Translations under genes and position numbers: made by a program
Shown here: piece by piece, positions 1 through 8,717 of the stretch
How positions within the stretch are numbered: the first letter of the stretch is position 1
Layout of the letters: each line of letters starts with the position of its first letter
NCBI RefSeq assembly: GCF_012516435.1
Contig: NZ_CP051216.1
Location: 2,374,001 to 2,438,000, forward strand
Reading direction: 5' to 3'
Origin: Pseudodesulfovibrio sp. zrk46
GTDB taxonomy: Bacteria > Desulfobacterota > Desulfovibrionia > Desulfovibrionales > Desulfovibrionaceae
Length of the DNA: 64,000 bases
Notes under the pieces: model-generated
What the model was told of the DNA's origin: nothing
Database searches by the model: none
The model's input: only the letters and a program-made list of their open reading frames with translations

Positions 1-1
1 T

Positions 2-193
2 GCCGTCGCCGAGGCCATTGCTGAAACGCAGGCCAAGGCTGACGACAACATGAAGGCCGCCATGGAACGCGCTGCCAAGACGCAGGAAAACGTCGTGAAG
101 CGCGAAGTTGACAAAGCCGTCAAGGAAGCCCTGGAAGCTGCTGCCAAGGAAGCTGAAGGTGGCGACGGTGAAAAGGAAGAGGAGGGCGCATAA
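2..193 (+). CDS. hmcB: C-terminal end of HmcB-like periplasmic/membrane iron-sulfur subunit (partial)
   Basis: The first 63 codons form an open frame that enters from outside the window and ends in TAA directly against the ATG of the next gene. The visible tail is rich in Ala, Lys and Glu and would form a charged helix or coiled coil; no cysteine motif is visible in it. Assignment rests on order: in the known hmcABCDEF operon of Desulfovibrio vulgaris, HmcB precedes the NrfD-like HmcC. The tail alone would not identify it. Confidence 0.6.
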   Translation, partial: AVAEAIAETQAKADDNMKAAMERAAKTQENVVKREVDKAVKEALEAAAKEAEGGDGEKEEEGA

Positions 194-1366
194 ATGACTA
201 CTGAAGCCCAGACCAAACCTGGCCTGATGACGCCTTTTAACGTCATCGCCGGTATCATCCTCCTGGTCGGTGCCATTCTTACCGTTTGGCGTTTCGGCTG
301 GGGTCTTGGTGCCGTCACCAACCTCGATAATAACAACCCCTGGGGCATCTGGATCGGTTTCGATCTGCTCTGCGGTGTTGCTCTGGCTGCCGGTGGTTAC
401 GTAACCTCCTCCGCAGTCTACCTGTTTGGCATGAAGAAACACCACGCCGCTGTGCGCCCGGCCATTCTGACCGCGTTCCTCGGCTACCTCTTCGTTGTCA
501 TCGCACTCCAGTACGACCTCGGTCGCCCCTGGCGCCTGCCTTATCCCTTCATTGAGTTCGGTACTACCTCCATGCTCTTCGAAGTGGGTCTGTGTGTCGC
601 ACTGTACCTGACTGTACTGTTCCTCGAGTTCTCTCCGGCCGCTCTTGAATACTTCGGCCAGAAGCGACTGCGGAACATGATTCACAAGTGCACCATTGCA
701 CTGACCGTGTTCGGTGTGGTTCTGTCCACCCTGCACCAGTCCTCTCTGGGCGCGCTGTACATCATCGCTCCCAGCAAGCTGCACCCCCTGTGGTATTCCG
801 CCTACCTGCCGACCTACTTCTTCGTCAGCTCCGCTGCTGCCGGTATGTCCATGGTCATGCTTGAAGGCTGGATGTCCCACAAATCCCGCATCCTGACTGG
901 CGTCATGAGCGACGAGTACAACAATCAGTCCGCTGATCTGTACTACGGCTTTGCCAAGGGTGCTGCCTGGGTGCTGATGGGCTACTTCTTCATCAAGGTC
1001 ATCGGCATCGCCGCTGACGATGAGTGGCACCTGCTTGCTACCGGTTGGGGACAGTGGTTCCTGTTCGAGCTTCTCGGCTTCGTGCTGCTGCCGTCCTTCC
1101 TGTACGCCATCGGCGCTCGCGAGAAGAACCTCAAGCTGATCAAGTGGACCGCACTGCTGACCGTTCTGGGCATCGTCCTGAACCGTCTGAATGTCTCCCT
1201 GATCGCATACAACTATCACTTGCCTTCCGAGTTGCGTTACTTCCCGAGCTGGCAGGAGATTTTTGTCACCCTGTTCGTGTGCACCGCACTCGTCGTAACC
1301 TTCAAGTTCATCTCCAGTAAGACGCCGATCTTCTACGATCACCCGGATTACAAGGATGAGCACTAG
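194..1366 (+). CDS. hmcC: HmcC, NrfD-family integral membrane subunit of the Hmc complex
   Basis: A 390-residue polytopic membrane protein with about ten hydrophobic segments, matching the NrfD/PsrC family and the roughly 390 residues of known HmcC. In the Hmc complex this subunit anchors the periplasmic iron-sulfur protein and is thought to pass electrons between periplasmic cytochromes and the membrane. The start codon touches the preceding stop (TAAATG), so it is translationally coupled to hmcB. Followed 19 bases later by hmcD with a strong AGGAGG site. The alternative, another NrfD-type complex of sulfate reducers, is made unlikely by the hmcD-E-F order that follows. Confidence 0.87.
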   Translation: MTTEAQTKPGLMTPFNVIAGIILLVGAILTVWRFGWGLGAVTNLDNNNPWGIWIGFDLLCGVALAAGGYVTSSAVYLFGMKKHHAAVRPAILTAFLGYLFVVIALQYDLGRPWRLPYPFIEFGTTSMLFEVGLCVALYLTVLFLEFSPAALEYFGQKRLRNMIHKCTIALTVFGVVLSTLHQSSLGALYIIAPSKLHPLWYSAYLPTYFFVSSAAAGMSMVMLEGWMSHKSRILTGVMSDEYNNQSADLYYGFAKGAAWVLMGYFFIKVIGIAADDEWHLLATGWGQWFLFELLGFVLLPSFLYAIGAREKNLKLIKWTALLTVLGIVLNRLNVSLIAYNYHLPSELRYFPSWQEIFVTLFVCTALVVTFKFISSKTPIFYDHPDYKDEH

Positions 1367-1385
1367 TCTCTAGGAGGACGAGAAA

Positions 1386-1517
1386 ATGGAACATTCGATC
1401 TTCACTCTGCAGGACTTCCTGCTCGCCACCAAGGGATGGGTCTACCTCCTGATGGGTTCGGCACTGGTCGTCTTTGTAGCCTACTGGAAATTCCTGTTCA
1501 GCAGGGACAAAGACTAA
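1386..1517 (+). CDS. hmcD: HmcD, small single-pass membrane subunit of the Hmc complex
   Basis: A 43-residue ORF preceded by AGGAGGACGAGAAA. It encodes one central hydrophobic helix (roughly residues 15-36) followed by a short basic-acidic tail. Known HmcD is a similarly tiny membrane protein of unknown function at this place in the operon. It is easy to miss because of its size; the ribosome-binding site and tight spacing on both sides support it. Confidence 0.85.
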   Translation: MEHSIFTLQDFLLATKGWVYLLMGSALVVFVAYWKFLFSRDKD

Positions 1518-1542
1518 CGGTCAGCATACGAGGAGTTGAACC

Positions 1543-2220
1543 ATGTATGAACTGTTAACGGGACCCATGCTGTGGCTGGCATTTGCCATCGCCGCTGTCG
1601 GCCTGGTCACCCGCACTATATTCTACATCAAAGGCCTGGACTGGAAGCTGGACCGTGTCGCTTACGGCGCACATCCCGCTGCCGGTGCCAAGGGAGCTAT
1701 TCGCTCCATTCTGGCATTCCTTATTCCCTTCGGTAACCATAGCTGGAGGGCAAAACCCGGATTCACGATTCTCTTTTTCGTGTTCCACATCGGTCTGCTC
1801 GGCGTGCCTCTCTTCCTGGAAGGCCACGCAATCATCCTGATGGAGCGCTTCGGCATTGCCTGGCCCACCATCTCCATGGCTGCAGCAGACTTCTGGACCG
1901 TGGCCATGCTGGTCGCTGCCATGTGCATCGCCATCCGCCGCGTCATCCTGCCCGAGGTCCGCATCATCACCGATGCCAAGGACTGGTTTGTCCTGCTGGT
2001 CTCCATCGCTCCGTTCGTCACCGGTTACATCGTTGTGCACGAATTTGGCGACTACAACTTCTGGCTGCTGGCTCACATCATCAGTGGTCTCGCCTGGATC
2101 GCACTTCTGCCGTTCACCAAGCTGTTCCACGTTGTGGGCTTCTTCTGGTCCCGTGCCCAGCTCGGCATGGACTTCGGCATCAAGCGCGGTGGCATGAAGT
2201 ACAAGAGCTTCGACTGGTAA
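1543..2220 (+). CDS. hmcE: HmcE, NarI-like integral membrane subunit of the Hmc complex
   Basis: A 225-residue protein with about five to six transmembrane helices and several histidines inside or next to them (for example FHIG, VHEFGDY, AHIISG, FHVVG), as in the cytochrome-b-like NarI/DsrM type fold. In Hmc it is thought to carry haem b and to link the membrane subunits to the cytoplasmic HmcF. A GAGGAG site lies eight bases upstream. Length matches known HmcE. Confidence 0.87.
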   Translation: MYELLTGPMLWLAFAIAAVGLVTRTIFYIKGLDWKLDRVAYGAHPAAGAKGAIRSILAFLIPFGNHSWRAKPGFTILFFVFHIGLLGVPLFLEGHAIILMERFGIAWPTISMAAADFWTVAMLVAAMCIAIRRVILPEVRIITDAKDWFVLLVSIAPFVTGYIVVHEFGDYNFWLLAHIISGLAWIALLPFTKLFHVVGFFWSRAQLGMDFGIKRGGMKYKSFDW

Positions 2221-2246
2221 GTCGTTAGCGTATAAGGAGAACTACA

Positions 2247-3644
2247 ATGCCTGAAGGTAAACTTTGCAATAGAAAGCCGATTAACGATGAGGAATACCTC
2301 CAAGAGGTCCTCAGCGATACCGGCGGCAAGCAATACTACGAAGAGATGAAGGAGCTCGACGTTGACGTCGAGAAACTCCAGGCGAGCCTGAAAGCCACGC
2401 TGAAGTCCAGAATGAAAACCTGGCTTGAAATGTGTGCTCACTGCGGCCTCTGCGCCGACGCCTGCTTCCTTTACGAAGTCAATGACCGGAAGCCTGAACA
2501 GGTTCCGGCTTACAAGATCCAGTCCACTCTTGGTGAGATCGTTCGCAAGAACGGTAACGTCACCAACGAGTTCATGCGTCACTGCATGGACGTGGCCTGG
2601 TCCCAGTGCACCTGTTGTAACCGTTGCGGTCACTACTGCCCGCACGGCATCGACATGGGTGTCATGTTCGGTTACCTCCGCGGCCTGCTGAACTCTCAGG
2701 GTTTCTATCCTTGGGAGCTCAAGATTGGTTCCGGTATGCACCGCGTCTACCGCGCCCAGATGAACGTCACCACTGAAGACTGGGTCGAGACTTGCGAATG
2801 GATGGCTGAAGAGACCGAGGAAGAATGGCCCGGTCTGACCATCCCGGTCGACAAGGAAGGCGCTGACATCATGTACACCTGTAACGCCCGTGAGCCGAAG
2901 CACTATCCTGAGGATATCGCTGAAGCCGCCATCCTGTTCCACCTGACCGGTGAGAACTGGACCGTCCCCTCCGAGGGCTGGGAGCAGACCTCCCTGTCCA
3001 TGTTCGCAGGTGACTGGGAAGCGTGTACCATGCAGGTCAAGACCGTTTACGATGCCATCGAGCGCCTCAAGCCGAAGCGCTGTGTCGGCACCGAGTGCGG
3101 TCACGCTCACCGTGCTACCGCCATTGAAGGTCCGTACTGGGCTGGCTATGAGAATGGTCAGACCCCGGCACCGTTCATCCACTACGTTGAGTGGGTTGCT
3201 GAAGTTCTGCGCGAAGGTCGTCTCAAGATCGACCCCGCCAAGAAGCTGAAGCGCCCGGTTACTCTGCAGGATTCCTGCAACTACGTGCGTAACCATGGTC
3301 TTGCCAACATCACCCGTGAGATCATGAGCTACATCGTCGATCCGGAGTACTTCATTGAAATGACTCCGAACCGTGAACACAACTACTGCTGCGGCGGTGG
3401 TGGTGGTTTCAACGGCGTCGGTAAGTACCGTCCCGAACGTAACGTGGCACTCAAGAAGAAGCGCGACCAGATCCTCGCCACCGGCGCAGAACTCGTCATC
3501 GCTCCTTGCCACAACTGCTGGGACGCCATTCGCGACCTCGAAGAAGAATTCGAGATCGGCATCGAATGGTCCTTCCTCAAGCCGCTTCTGATCGAAATGG
3601 CCATTGTGCCCGATCACATGAAGCCGCAGGAAGACGACGAATAA
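2247..3644 (+). CDS. hmcF: HmcF, cytoplasmic iron-sulfur protein with CCG domain
   Basis: A 465-residue soluble protein. Two ferredoxin-type cysteine clusters are visible, [11 protein letters not shown] near residue 62 and [11 protein letters not shown] near residue 121. The C-terminal half has a CCG (heterodisulfide-reductase HdrD/DsrK-like) motif: SCNYVRNHG near 343, CCGGGGGFN near 380 and PCHNCW near 420. The family moves electrons at the cytoplasmic face, possibly with a noncubane 4Fe-4S cluster. AAGGAG lies eight bases before ATG. It ends the operon; a strong hairpin follows. Confidence 0.9.
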   Translation: MPEGKLCNRKPINDEEYLQEVLSDTGGKQYYEEMKELDVDVEKLQASLKATLKSRMKTWLEMCAHCGLCADACFLYEVNDRKPEQVPAYKIQSTLGEIVRKNGNVTNEFMRHCMDVAWSQCTCCNRCGHYCPHGIDMGVMFGYLRGLLNSQGFYPWELKIGSGMHRVYRAQMNVTTEDWVETCEWMAEETEEEWPGLTIPVDKEGADIMYTCNAREPKHYPEDIAEAAILFHLTGENWTVPSEGWEQTSLSMFAGDWEACTMQVKTVYDAIERLKPKRCVGTECGHAHRATAIEGPYWAGYENGQTPAPFIHYVEWVAEVLREGRLKIDPAKKLKRPVTLQDSCNYVRNHGLANITREIMSYIVDPEYFIEMTPNREHNYCCGGGGGFNGVGKYRPERNVALKKKRDQILATGAELVIAPCHNCWDAIRDLEEEFEIGIEWSFLKPLLIEMAIVPDHMKPQEDDE

Positions 3645-3691
3645 TCGCGCTCAAAATCGCCGGCCAAAGGCGGATTTGATACCTGTCCATA

Positions 3692-3722
3692 CCGACTCGG
3701 CAGCCCCGTGCTGCCGGGTCGG
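3692..3722 (+). terminator. GC-rich hairpin after hmcF
   Basis: A 13-bp stem (CCGACTCGGCAGC pairing with GCTGCCGGGTCGG, one G-T wobble) and a 5-base loop. It is followed by TTTACTTT, not a clean T run, so it could be a leaky terminator or a processing site that reduces read-through from hmcF into rrf2. Confidence 0.55.
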
Positions 3723-3839
3723 GCTAAACTTTACTTTCCGAGTTTACGAACTTGGAGTTGGAGGGCGTGCGGCTGGATTCTTACCCAGTCCTGTGCTTGT
3801 CGTGCGCTCTCCTGCTCCTTGCCGTAACTCCACGTTGCC

Positions 3840-4244
3840 ATGCGCATAACGACGAAGAGCCGATACGCGACACGGATGATCCTCGATATTGCGGTACACG
3901 GTCAGGATGGCCCTGTGCAGAGCCGTGATATTGCGGAGCGTCAGTGCATTTCGCTGAAGTATCTCGAAAAGCTTATCCGCGAGTTGGGGCGTGCCGGTTT
4001 GATTGAAAGCCGACGCGGTCCACAGGGCGGACACATGCTCGCCAAAGATCCAATGGAGATCACGGTGGGGGATATCGTGCGCATTATGGAGAAACCACCG
4101 AAGTATGACGATTGTGCCTGTGCAGAAAATGACTGTATGGAATGCCCGCAGTCGGATTTCTGCCTGACCCGCAGCATCTGGGTGGAGACCACTCGCTGCA
4201 TGTTTGAGAAACTCGACTCATTCGTTATCGGTGATCTTGTATAA
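3840..4244 (+). CDS. rrf2: Rrf2-family iron-sulfur transcription regulator
   Basis: A 134-residue Rrf2-type regulator: an N-terminal winged helix beginning MRITTKSRYATRMILDIA, then a Cys-rich segment CACAENDCMEC with a further FC that would bind an Fe-S cluster, as in other Rrf2 proteins. In D. vulgaris rrf1 and rrf2 close the hmc operon and Rrf2 represses it. Here no rrf1 response regulator is present; 195 bases with a hairpin separate hmcF from rrf2. No convincing Shine-Dalgarno site precedes the ATG, so the start is chosen from family alignment of the first residues. Confidence 0.9.
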   Translation: MRITTKSRYATRMILDIAVHGQDGPVQSRDIAERQCISLKYLEKLIRELGRAGLIESRRGPQGGHMLAKDPMEITVGDIVRIMEKPPKYDDCACAENDCMECPQSDFCLTRSIWVETTRCMFEKLDSFVIGDLV

Positions 4245-4270
4245 TTCGCAAAATCCTGTTTTAAATATTA

Positions 4271-4299
4271 CCGCTCCAGTTTGCTGGAGCGGTTTTTTT
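4271..4299 (+). terminator. Intrinsic terminator of rrf2
   Basis: A perfect 9-bp stem CCGCTCCAG/CTGGAGCGG with loop TTTG, followed by seven T. It lies 26 bases after the rrf2 stop and closes the hmc-rrf2 region. Confidence 0.93.
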
Positions 4300-4339
4300 A
4301 TGCCTTATATTCCAGTCTGTTTGGTCTGTGTCTTGATGA

Positions 4340-4370
4340 AATTGATACTATCAATTGTTAGTGGTACACT
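4340..4370 (+). promoter_or_regulatory. Palindromic operator overlapping a sigma-70-like promoter before the FecR/RTX gene
   Basis: AATTGATACTATCAATT at 4340-4356 is a perfect 17-bp inverted repeat. Its left arm contains TTGATA (4342-4347), which with TACACT (4365-4370) makes a -35/-10 pair at 17 bases. A protein bound to the palindrome would therefore block the -35 region. The half-sites resemble FNR sites but are 3 instead of 4 bases apart, so the regulator is unknown. The gene starts 45 bases after the -10 element. Confidence 0.5.
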
Positions 4371-4414
4371 TTAGTATATTGGAAGAGTGTACGCAGTAGA
4401 TAGAGGATAGTATC

Positions 4415-6703
4415 ATGGCCGAACCAATAGGAAATATTACAACAGTTCATGGCAGTGCCATGGCTGAAGGCGTTGACGGTGTTCGCACACTGGAATCCGG
4501 TTCTCCGGTATATGAAGATGAGACCATTATTACGAAGGGTGCCGGATCTGCATTAGAGATTACTTTCACCGACGGCAGCCTTCTTTCTCAGGGACCAAAT
4601 TCCACATCTGTTCTGGATGAGTACATTTTTGATCCGAATCAAGATACTGGAGAAATGGCACTGAGTCTGGTGGAAGGTACTTTCCGCTCTGTCACAGGCA
4701 GCATCGTTGATATTAATCCTGAAGGATTTCATGTAGATACACCTCTTGCCACCATTGGTATTCGCGGCACCATCTTTGGTATCCGTATTCTTCCTCCTGC
4801 CAAGCCGGGTGATGCTCCCACTATCGTCGTCGGTGCTATCGACTTCGACGGAAAGCCTATTGTGGTTGTGTCCAAGGCTGGTGGTCCTCCGACGCTCATC
4901 ACGCAAGACGGTATTGGTGTTTCCGTTACGCCGACAGGTATCAGTGAACCGCGTCCGCTTACTCAGCAGGAACTCGAGGTACTGGAAGAGTTGTCCTCTG
5001 AAGCACTGCAACAGGGTGCTCCGCAAGATCCCCAAGGAGAAGGCGAGGGTGAAGAGGAAGGCCAAGGTCCGCAGGAAGGTGGCGGAGAAGAAGATCTCCA
5101 AGAGTTCGCAGCGCAGGCATTGGCTCAATTGGGACTGACGGAGACTGGCGTCGTTGATCCTGCTTTGGCGGCGGCTCTTGAGGCGGTTGCCGAAGAACTG
5201 CTTCCCATGATCAACGAGATCGAGGAGCAGATCGAACAAATCATCGCGTCTGTACCTGACGTTCCGGATATTGATGTCGACGTTGACGACATCCTCTCCA
5301 ATGTGACCGTGGATAACTCCATTGATTTAAGCAGCGCCAGTGACTTTGTGACGGTGTATCTGGAAAATAGCCCCAAGGAATATTCCATTGGTGAGGCCAG
5401 CCCCATTACCATTAGCGATGATATTATCAACGTGCTGGGGGCAACCAGTTATGAAAATTATATTTATGGTGACGCTAATGCCAACGCGTTGACGGGTGGT
5501 AACCTCGGCGATGTCATTGAAGGTGGCGCCGGGAACGATGCCATTTACGGCGGTACTGGAAACGATGCCCTTAAGGGTGAGTCCGACAACGACATTATGG
5601 AAGGCGGGGTCGGCCAGGACACCCTCTGGGGTGGTGCAGGCATTGATACCATTGATGGCGGTGATGACGCAGACCTCATCTACGGTGGTGACGGAAGCGG
5701 CGGCGATGACAGCGGTGATGTCCTTTCGGGTGGAGACGGCAACGATACCATTTATGGCGCTGACGCTACGGCCTCTGTCGATGGTAATGACACGATCGAT
5801 GGCGGCGCAGGGGCAGACAGTCTTCTCGGTGGCTATGGCAATGACAGCATATCCGGCGGTTCCGGCAATGATACCATGAAGGGCGAAGACGGTAACGATT
5901 CACTCTTTGGCGGAACGGGCGACGACAGCATTCTGGGTGGAGACGGTAGCGATCATATCTTTATGACCACTTCACTCACAGCGGCTGATACCATCGATGG
6001 TGGCGGGTTCAACGATACTTCTACCTACGACTATCTCTATTATACTGATGATGGTGTTGCCGGAAATACCGATGAATTGAACAACGTGTCTTCCATGAGC
6101 CACATCATCTTTGGCACTGCAGAGACCTACGTGACACTGGATAACCACTACATGGGTGATTCTGGCAGTACGATCTATGTCAATGGAACTGCAACGACGT
6201 CATTGGCCTTTGATGCCTCTGGCGGCAATGATATCTACAACATCACCGGTGGTTCCGGTAACGATACGCTCACAGGAGCCGGCCTGGTAGACACGATTAT
6301 CGGTGGTTCCGGTAATGACATTATCGACGGCAAGGGTGGCAATGATATCCTCACTGGTGGTGCGGGCAGCGATATCTTCAACTACTTTGACGGAACAGGA
6401 ACAGACAGCATTTCAGACTTTCACTCTGCAGACGACAGTTTCCAACTCTTTAACGTCGGTTCCTTGTCCGGTTCACTGGTCAATGGCACCAGCTTCGAAA
6501 AGGTCAGCGCAGGGTATAGTGGAACAGAAACCAACCTGGCTGGTGAGGGGATCATTTTCGAGGATCTGGGCAACGGCTCCGGTCGCATCTGGTATGATTC
6601 CAACGGCAGCACGGCGGGTGGCAATACGCTTCTCATGAACATCACCTTTGATACGTCGGGCGATGAAGTAACAGACGCGGATTTCACCACTTTCCAGACC
6701 TAA
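4415..6703 (+). CDS. FecR-domain, RTX-repeat surface or secreted protein
   Basis: A 762-residue acidic protein without signal peptide and without cysteine clusters. Residues about 40-130 form a FecR-type domain (TKGAGSALEITFTDGS through TPLATIGIRGT). A Gln/Gly/Glu-rich linker follows near 200-230. From about 355 to 510, and again near 615-655, it carries Ca-binding RTX nonapeptides such as GGSGNDTMKG and GGAGSDIFNY. This layout is typical of type I secretion substrates, with the signal in the last residues. No transporter is adjacent; the type I system at 54306-59965 is a candidate exporter. It could be a calcium-stabilised adhesin; no catalytic motif is visible. Confidence 0.85.
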   Translation: MAEPIGNITTVHGSAMAEGVDGVRTLESGSPVYEDETIITKGAGSALEITFTDGSLLSQGPNSTSVLDEYIFDPNQDTGEMALSLVEGTFRSVTGSIVDINPEGFHVDTPLATIGIRGTIFGIRILPPAKPGDAPTIVVGAIDFDGKPIVVVSKAGGPPTLITQDGIGVSVTPTGISEPRPLTQQELEVLEELSSEALQQGAPQDPQGEGEGEEEGQGPQEGGGEEDLQEFAAQALAQLGLTETGVVDPALAAALEAVAEELLPMINEIEEQIEQIIASVPDVPDIDVDVDDILSNVTVDNSIDLSSASDFVTVYLENSPKEYSIGEASPITISDDIINVLGATSYENYIYGDANANALTGGNLGDVIEGGAGNDAIYGGTGNDALKGESDNDIMEGGVGQDTLWGGAGIDTIDGGDDADLIYGGDGSGGDDSGDVLSGGDGNDTIYGADATASVDGNDTIDGGAGADSLLGGYGNDSISGGSGNDTMKGEDGNDSLFGGTGDDSILGGDGSDHIFMTTSLTAADTIDGGGFNDTSTYDYLYYTDDGVAGNTDELNNVSSMSHIIFGTAETYVTLDNHYMGDSGSTIYVNGTATTSLAFDASGGNDIYNITGGSGNDTLTGAGLVDTIIGGSGNDIIDGKGGNDILTGGAGSDIFNYFDGTGTDSISDFHSADDSFQLFNVGSLSGSLVNGTSFEKVSAGYSGTETNLAGEGIIFEDLGNGSGRIWYDSNGSTAGGNTLLMNITFDTSGDEVTDADFTTFQT

Positions 6704-6713
6704 ATCTGACTTC

Positions 6714-7484
6714 CTATTCTTCGCGCGGCTCCTGGTCCGAAAGCATGGCCCGGAGTCGCGCATTTTCTTTGCTCATGGCGGAGACATGCTGGGCGATGGT
6801 CTCTCTGTTGTAGAGCAGGTCGTTGAGTGCATCCAGTAGCTGGCTGCCCGTCCTTTCATTAGGGTGAGAAACGTGCTCCACTCGGCAGTCGGCATCAAGA
6901 TGAATCTTGAAGCCACTATTCTGTGCCCTGAGACAAAAGCCAATGTCTTCGGAAATGGCTACTGCACACTCTCCTTTGTCGGATACATATCGGGCTTCGT
7001 CATAGGAGAACCACGGATACGGAATGGCCTCTAACGCTTCGCGGCGGACTAGAAGGAAACCGCATCCAACCCAATCCACTTCCAACAGGCCCGTTGAATC
7101 TATGGGCACACGGCTGTCCATGGGGGAGAGGCCTCTAACTTCACCAAACCAGCCAGCCGCAAATCGGTCAGCGTGCAGTTTCATTGGGTAGGCACCGCTT
7201 ATTATGTCCAGATCATGCTTCAGCAGTTGGTGTATGTGATCCGGTGTAAAACCAGTGTCTGCATCAACGCAGAGCAGGTAATCGAAACCATCTAGTTTTT
7301 GATGAACCAGACTGGAGCGGTTGTTGTTAACCATGTTGTTGCGGGCCAGGGGAACGTTGCTCCCCTGCGTCATGAGAACTTCGGTCTCAAAATCCGGACA
7401 TTGCTCCAATGTCCGAAGACTATTCATGGTTTCTTTCGTGACCATGCCGTGCTTTGCAAAAGGGACGCCCACTCTGAGTTTCAT
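6714..7484 (-). CDS. Glycosyltransferase-like protein (GT-A fold, family 2-like)
   Basis: A 256-residue soluble protein starting MKLRVGVPFAKHG. I chose this ATG because GGGAGGA lies just before it, not the upstream ATG at 7553. A GT-A type core is suggested by FDYLLCVDADTGF (a DxD-like motif near residue 80), then a segment typical of galactosyl/mannosyl transferase-like proteins on cell-surface or phage-like saccharide loci. The last 40 residues look like a helical tail. Substrate unknown. It is convergent with the FecR/RTX gene, with only 10 bases between the stops. Confidence 0.65.
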   Translation of the reverse strand: MKLRVGVPFAKHGMVTKETMNSLRTLEQCPDFETEVLMTQGSNVPLARNNMVNNNRSSLVHQKLDGFDYLLCVDADTGFTPDHIHQLLKHDLDIISGAYPMKLHADRFAAGWFGEVRGLSPMDSRVPIDSTGLLEVDWVGCGFLLVRREALEAIPYPWFSYDEARYVSDKGECAVAISEDIGFCLRAQNSGFKIHLDADCRVEHVSHPNERTGSQLLDALNDLLYNRETIAQHVSAMSKENARLRAMLSDQEPREE

Positions 7485-7613
7485 GATGTCCTCCCGGTTG
7501 ATTGTAACCGTACCGCAAATCCATAGCCCGTGAAAGGGAAACTGCCGATTCATGGAGTGAAATGAAGCCTGCCTCTTGCCAAGCGGGATTCAGGGATTAT
7601 CTTTCCATCTATC

Positions 7614-8159
7614 ATGCAACGCTGGGAAATCGGCTCCGGCCATCTCTTCATTACGCAGGGCGACCTGACAACCTTTGAAGGCGACGCCATCGTCAATGCC
7701 GCCAATTCCGCACTGGCCGGGGGCGGGGGCGTGGACGGGGCGATCCATCGCCGTGCCGGGATCGTCGAACTCCAGCAGGCATGCCGGACCATTATCGCCG
7801 ATATCGGCACTCTGCCGCCCGGCGAAGCCGTGATCTCCCCCGGATTCAATCTTCCGGCCAAGCACATTATCCATACCGTCGGGCCTATCTGGCGCGGCGG
7901 CGACAATCGTGAGCCCGAGTTGCTGCGTAACGCCTACGTCAATTCGCTCAAGCTCGCCAACAAGTACGACATTTCGACCATCGCTTTTCCCGCCATCTCG
8001 TGCGGTGTGTACGGCTACCCTGTGGAAGCCGCCACCCGCATTGCCCTGGCCGCCCTGAAAGAGGGGCTCGAGGCCGGGCTGGTGGCTGAGGCGGGGATGG
8101 TCCTGCACGGCAGCGAAGCCCATGATACCTGGCTCGCCGCTGCCAACAAAGTCCTGTAA
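7614..8159 (+). CDS. Macro-domain protein, probable O-acetyl-ADP-ribose deacetylase
   Basis: A 181-residue single-domain protein. The macro-domain signatures are clear: [19 protein letters not shown] (ADP-ribose binding), [14 protein letters not shown], and [13 protein letters not shown]. Proteins of this YmdB/MacroD type remove acetyl or ADP-ribosyl groups from ADP-ribose derivatives. It is 18 bases upstream of hslV with the same orientation, so it may share its transcript; a functional tie to the protease is not established. Confidence 0.9.
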   Translation: MQRWEIGSGHLFITQGDLTTFEGDAIVNAANSALAGGGGVDGAIHRRAGIVELQQACRTIIADIGTLPPGEAVISPGFNLPAKHIIHTVGPIWRGGDNREPELLRNAYVNSLKLANKYDISTIAFPAISCGVYGYPVEAATRIALAALKEGLEAGLVAEAGMVLHGSEAHDTWLAAANKVL

Positions 8160-8177
8160 CCAGGCAAGGAGAATCGC

Positions 8178-8717
8178 ATGCAACTCAGAGGAACAACCAT
8201 CATCGCCGTTAAAGATGAAAACGGCACGGCTGTAGCCGGTGACGGACAGGTCACCTTTGGGCAGGCCGTTGTCATGAAGCACACCGCACGCAAGGTGCGG
8301 CGTATCTACAAGGACAAGGTTACTGTCGGCTTTGCCGGTGCCACCGCTGACGCCTTTACCCTGTCCGAACGCTTTGAAGCCAAGCTGGAAACCTACGCTG
8401 GTAATCTGGTCCGCGCCGCTGTGGAGCTGGCCAAGGACTGGCGCACCGACAAGTACCTGCGCAAGCTGGAAGCCATGTTGCTGGCGGCAGACGGTGAGCA
8501 TGTGCTCATCATCTCCGGTACCGGTGACGTTATTGAGCCCGACGACGGCGTGGCTGCCATCGGCTCCGGCGGCTCCTACGCCCTGTCCGCGGCCCGTGCC
8601 CTTCAGCGCAACACTGACCTCCCGGCCAAGGAGATCGCGCAAAAGGCCATGGAAATCGCTGCTGAAATTTGCGTGTACACCAACGACAACATCATTATCG
8701 AAGCACAGGATAAGTAA
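8178..8717 (+). CDS. hslV: HslV, peptidase subunit of the HslUV (ClpYQ) protease
   Basis: A 179-residue N-terminal-nucleophile hydrolase. Family members expose an N-terminal threonine; here [23 protein letters not shown] shows Thr6/Thr7, meaning a few residues must be removed, or the true start differs. [14 protein letters not shown] near residue 125 is the conserved core. AAGGAG lies eight bases before ATG. The stop is directly followed by hslU, the usual hslVU pairing. It forms a double hexamer capped by HslU in the cytoplasm. Confidence 0.95.
   Translation: MQLRGTTIIAVKDENGTAVAGDGQVTFGQAVVMKHTARKVRRIYKDKVTVGFAGATADAFTLSERFEAKLETYAGNLVRAAVELAKDWRTDKYLRKLEAMLLAADGEHVLIISGTGDVIEPDDGVAAIGSGGSYALSAARALQRNTDLPAKEIAQKAMEIAAEICVYTNDNIIIEAQDK

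Noticed and set aside
2073-3617. 514-codon minus-strand ORF
   Set aside because: Antisense of hmcF/hmcE, whose cysteine motifs, ribosome site and operon context are unmistakable.
4340-4356. FNR box
   Set aside because: TTGAT-ATCAA half-sites are separated by 3 bases instead of the 4 of the consensus.
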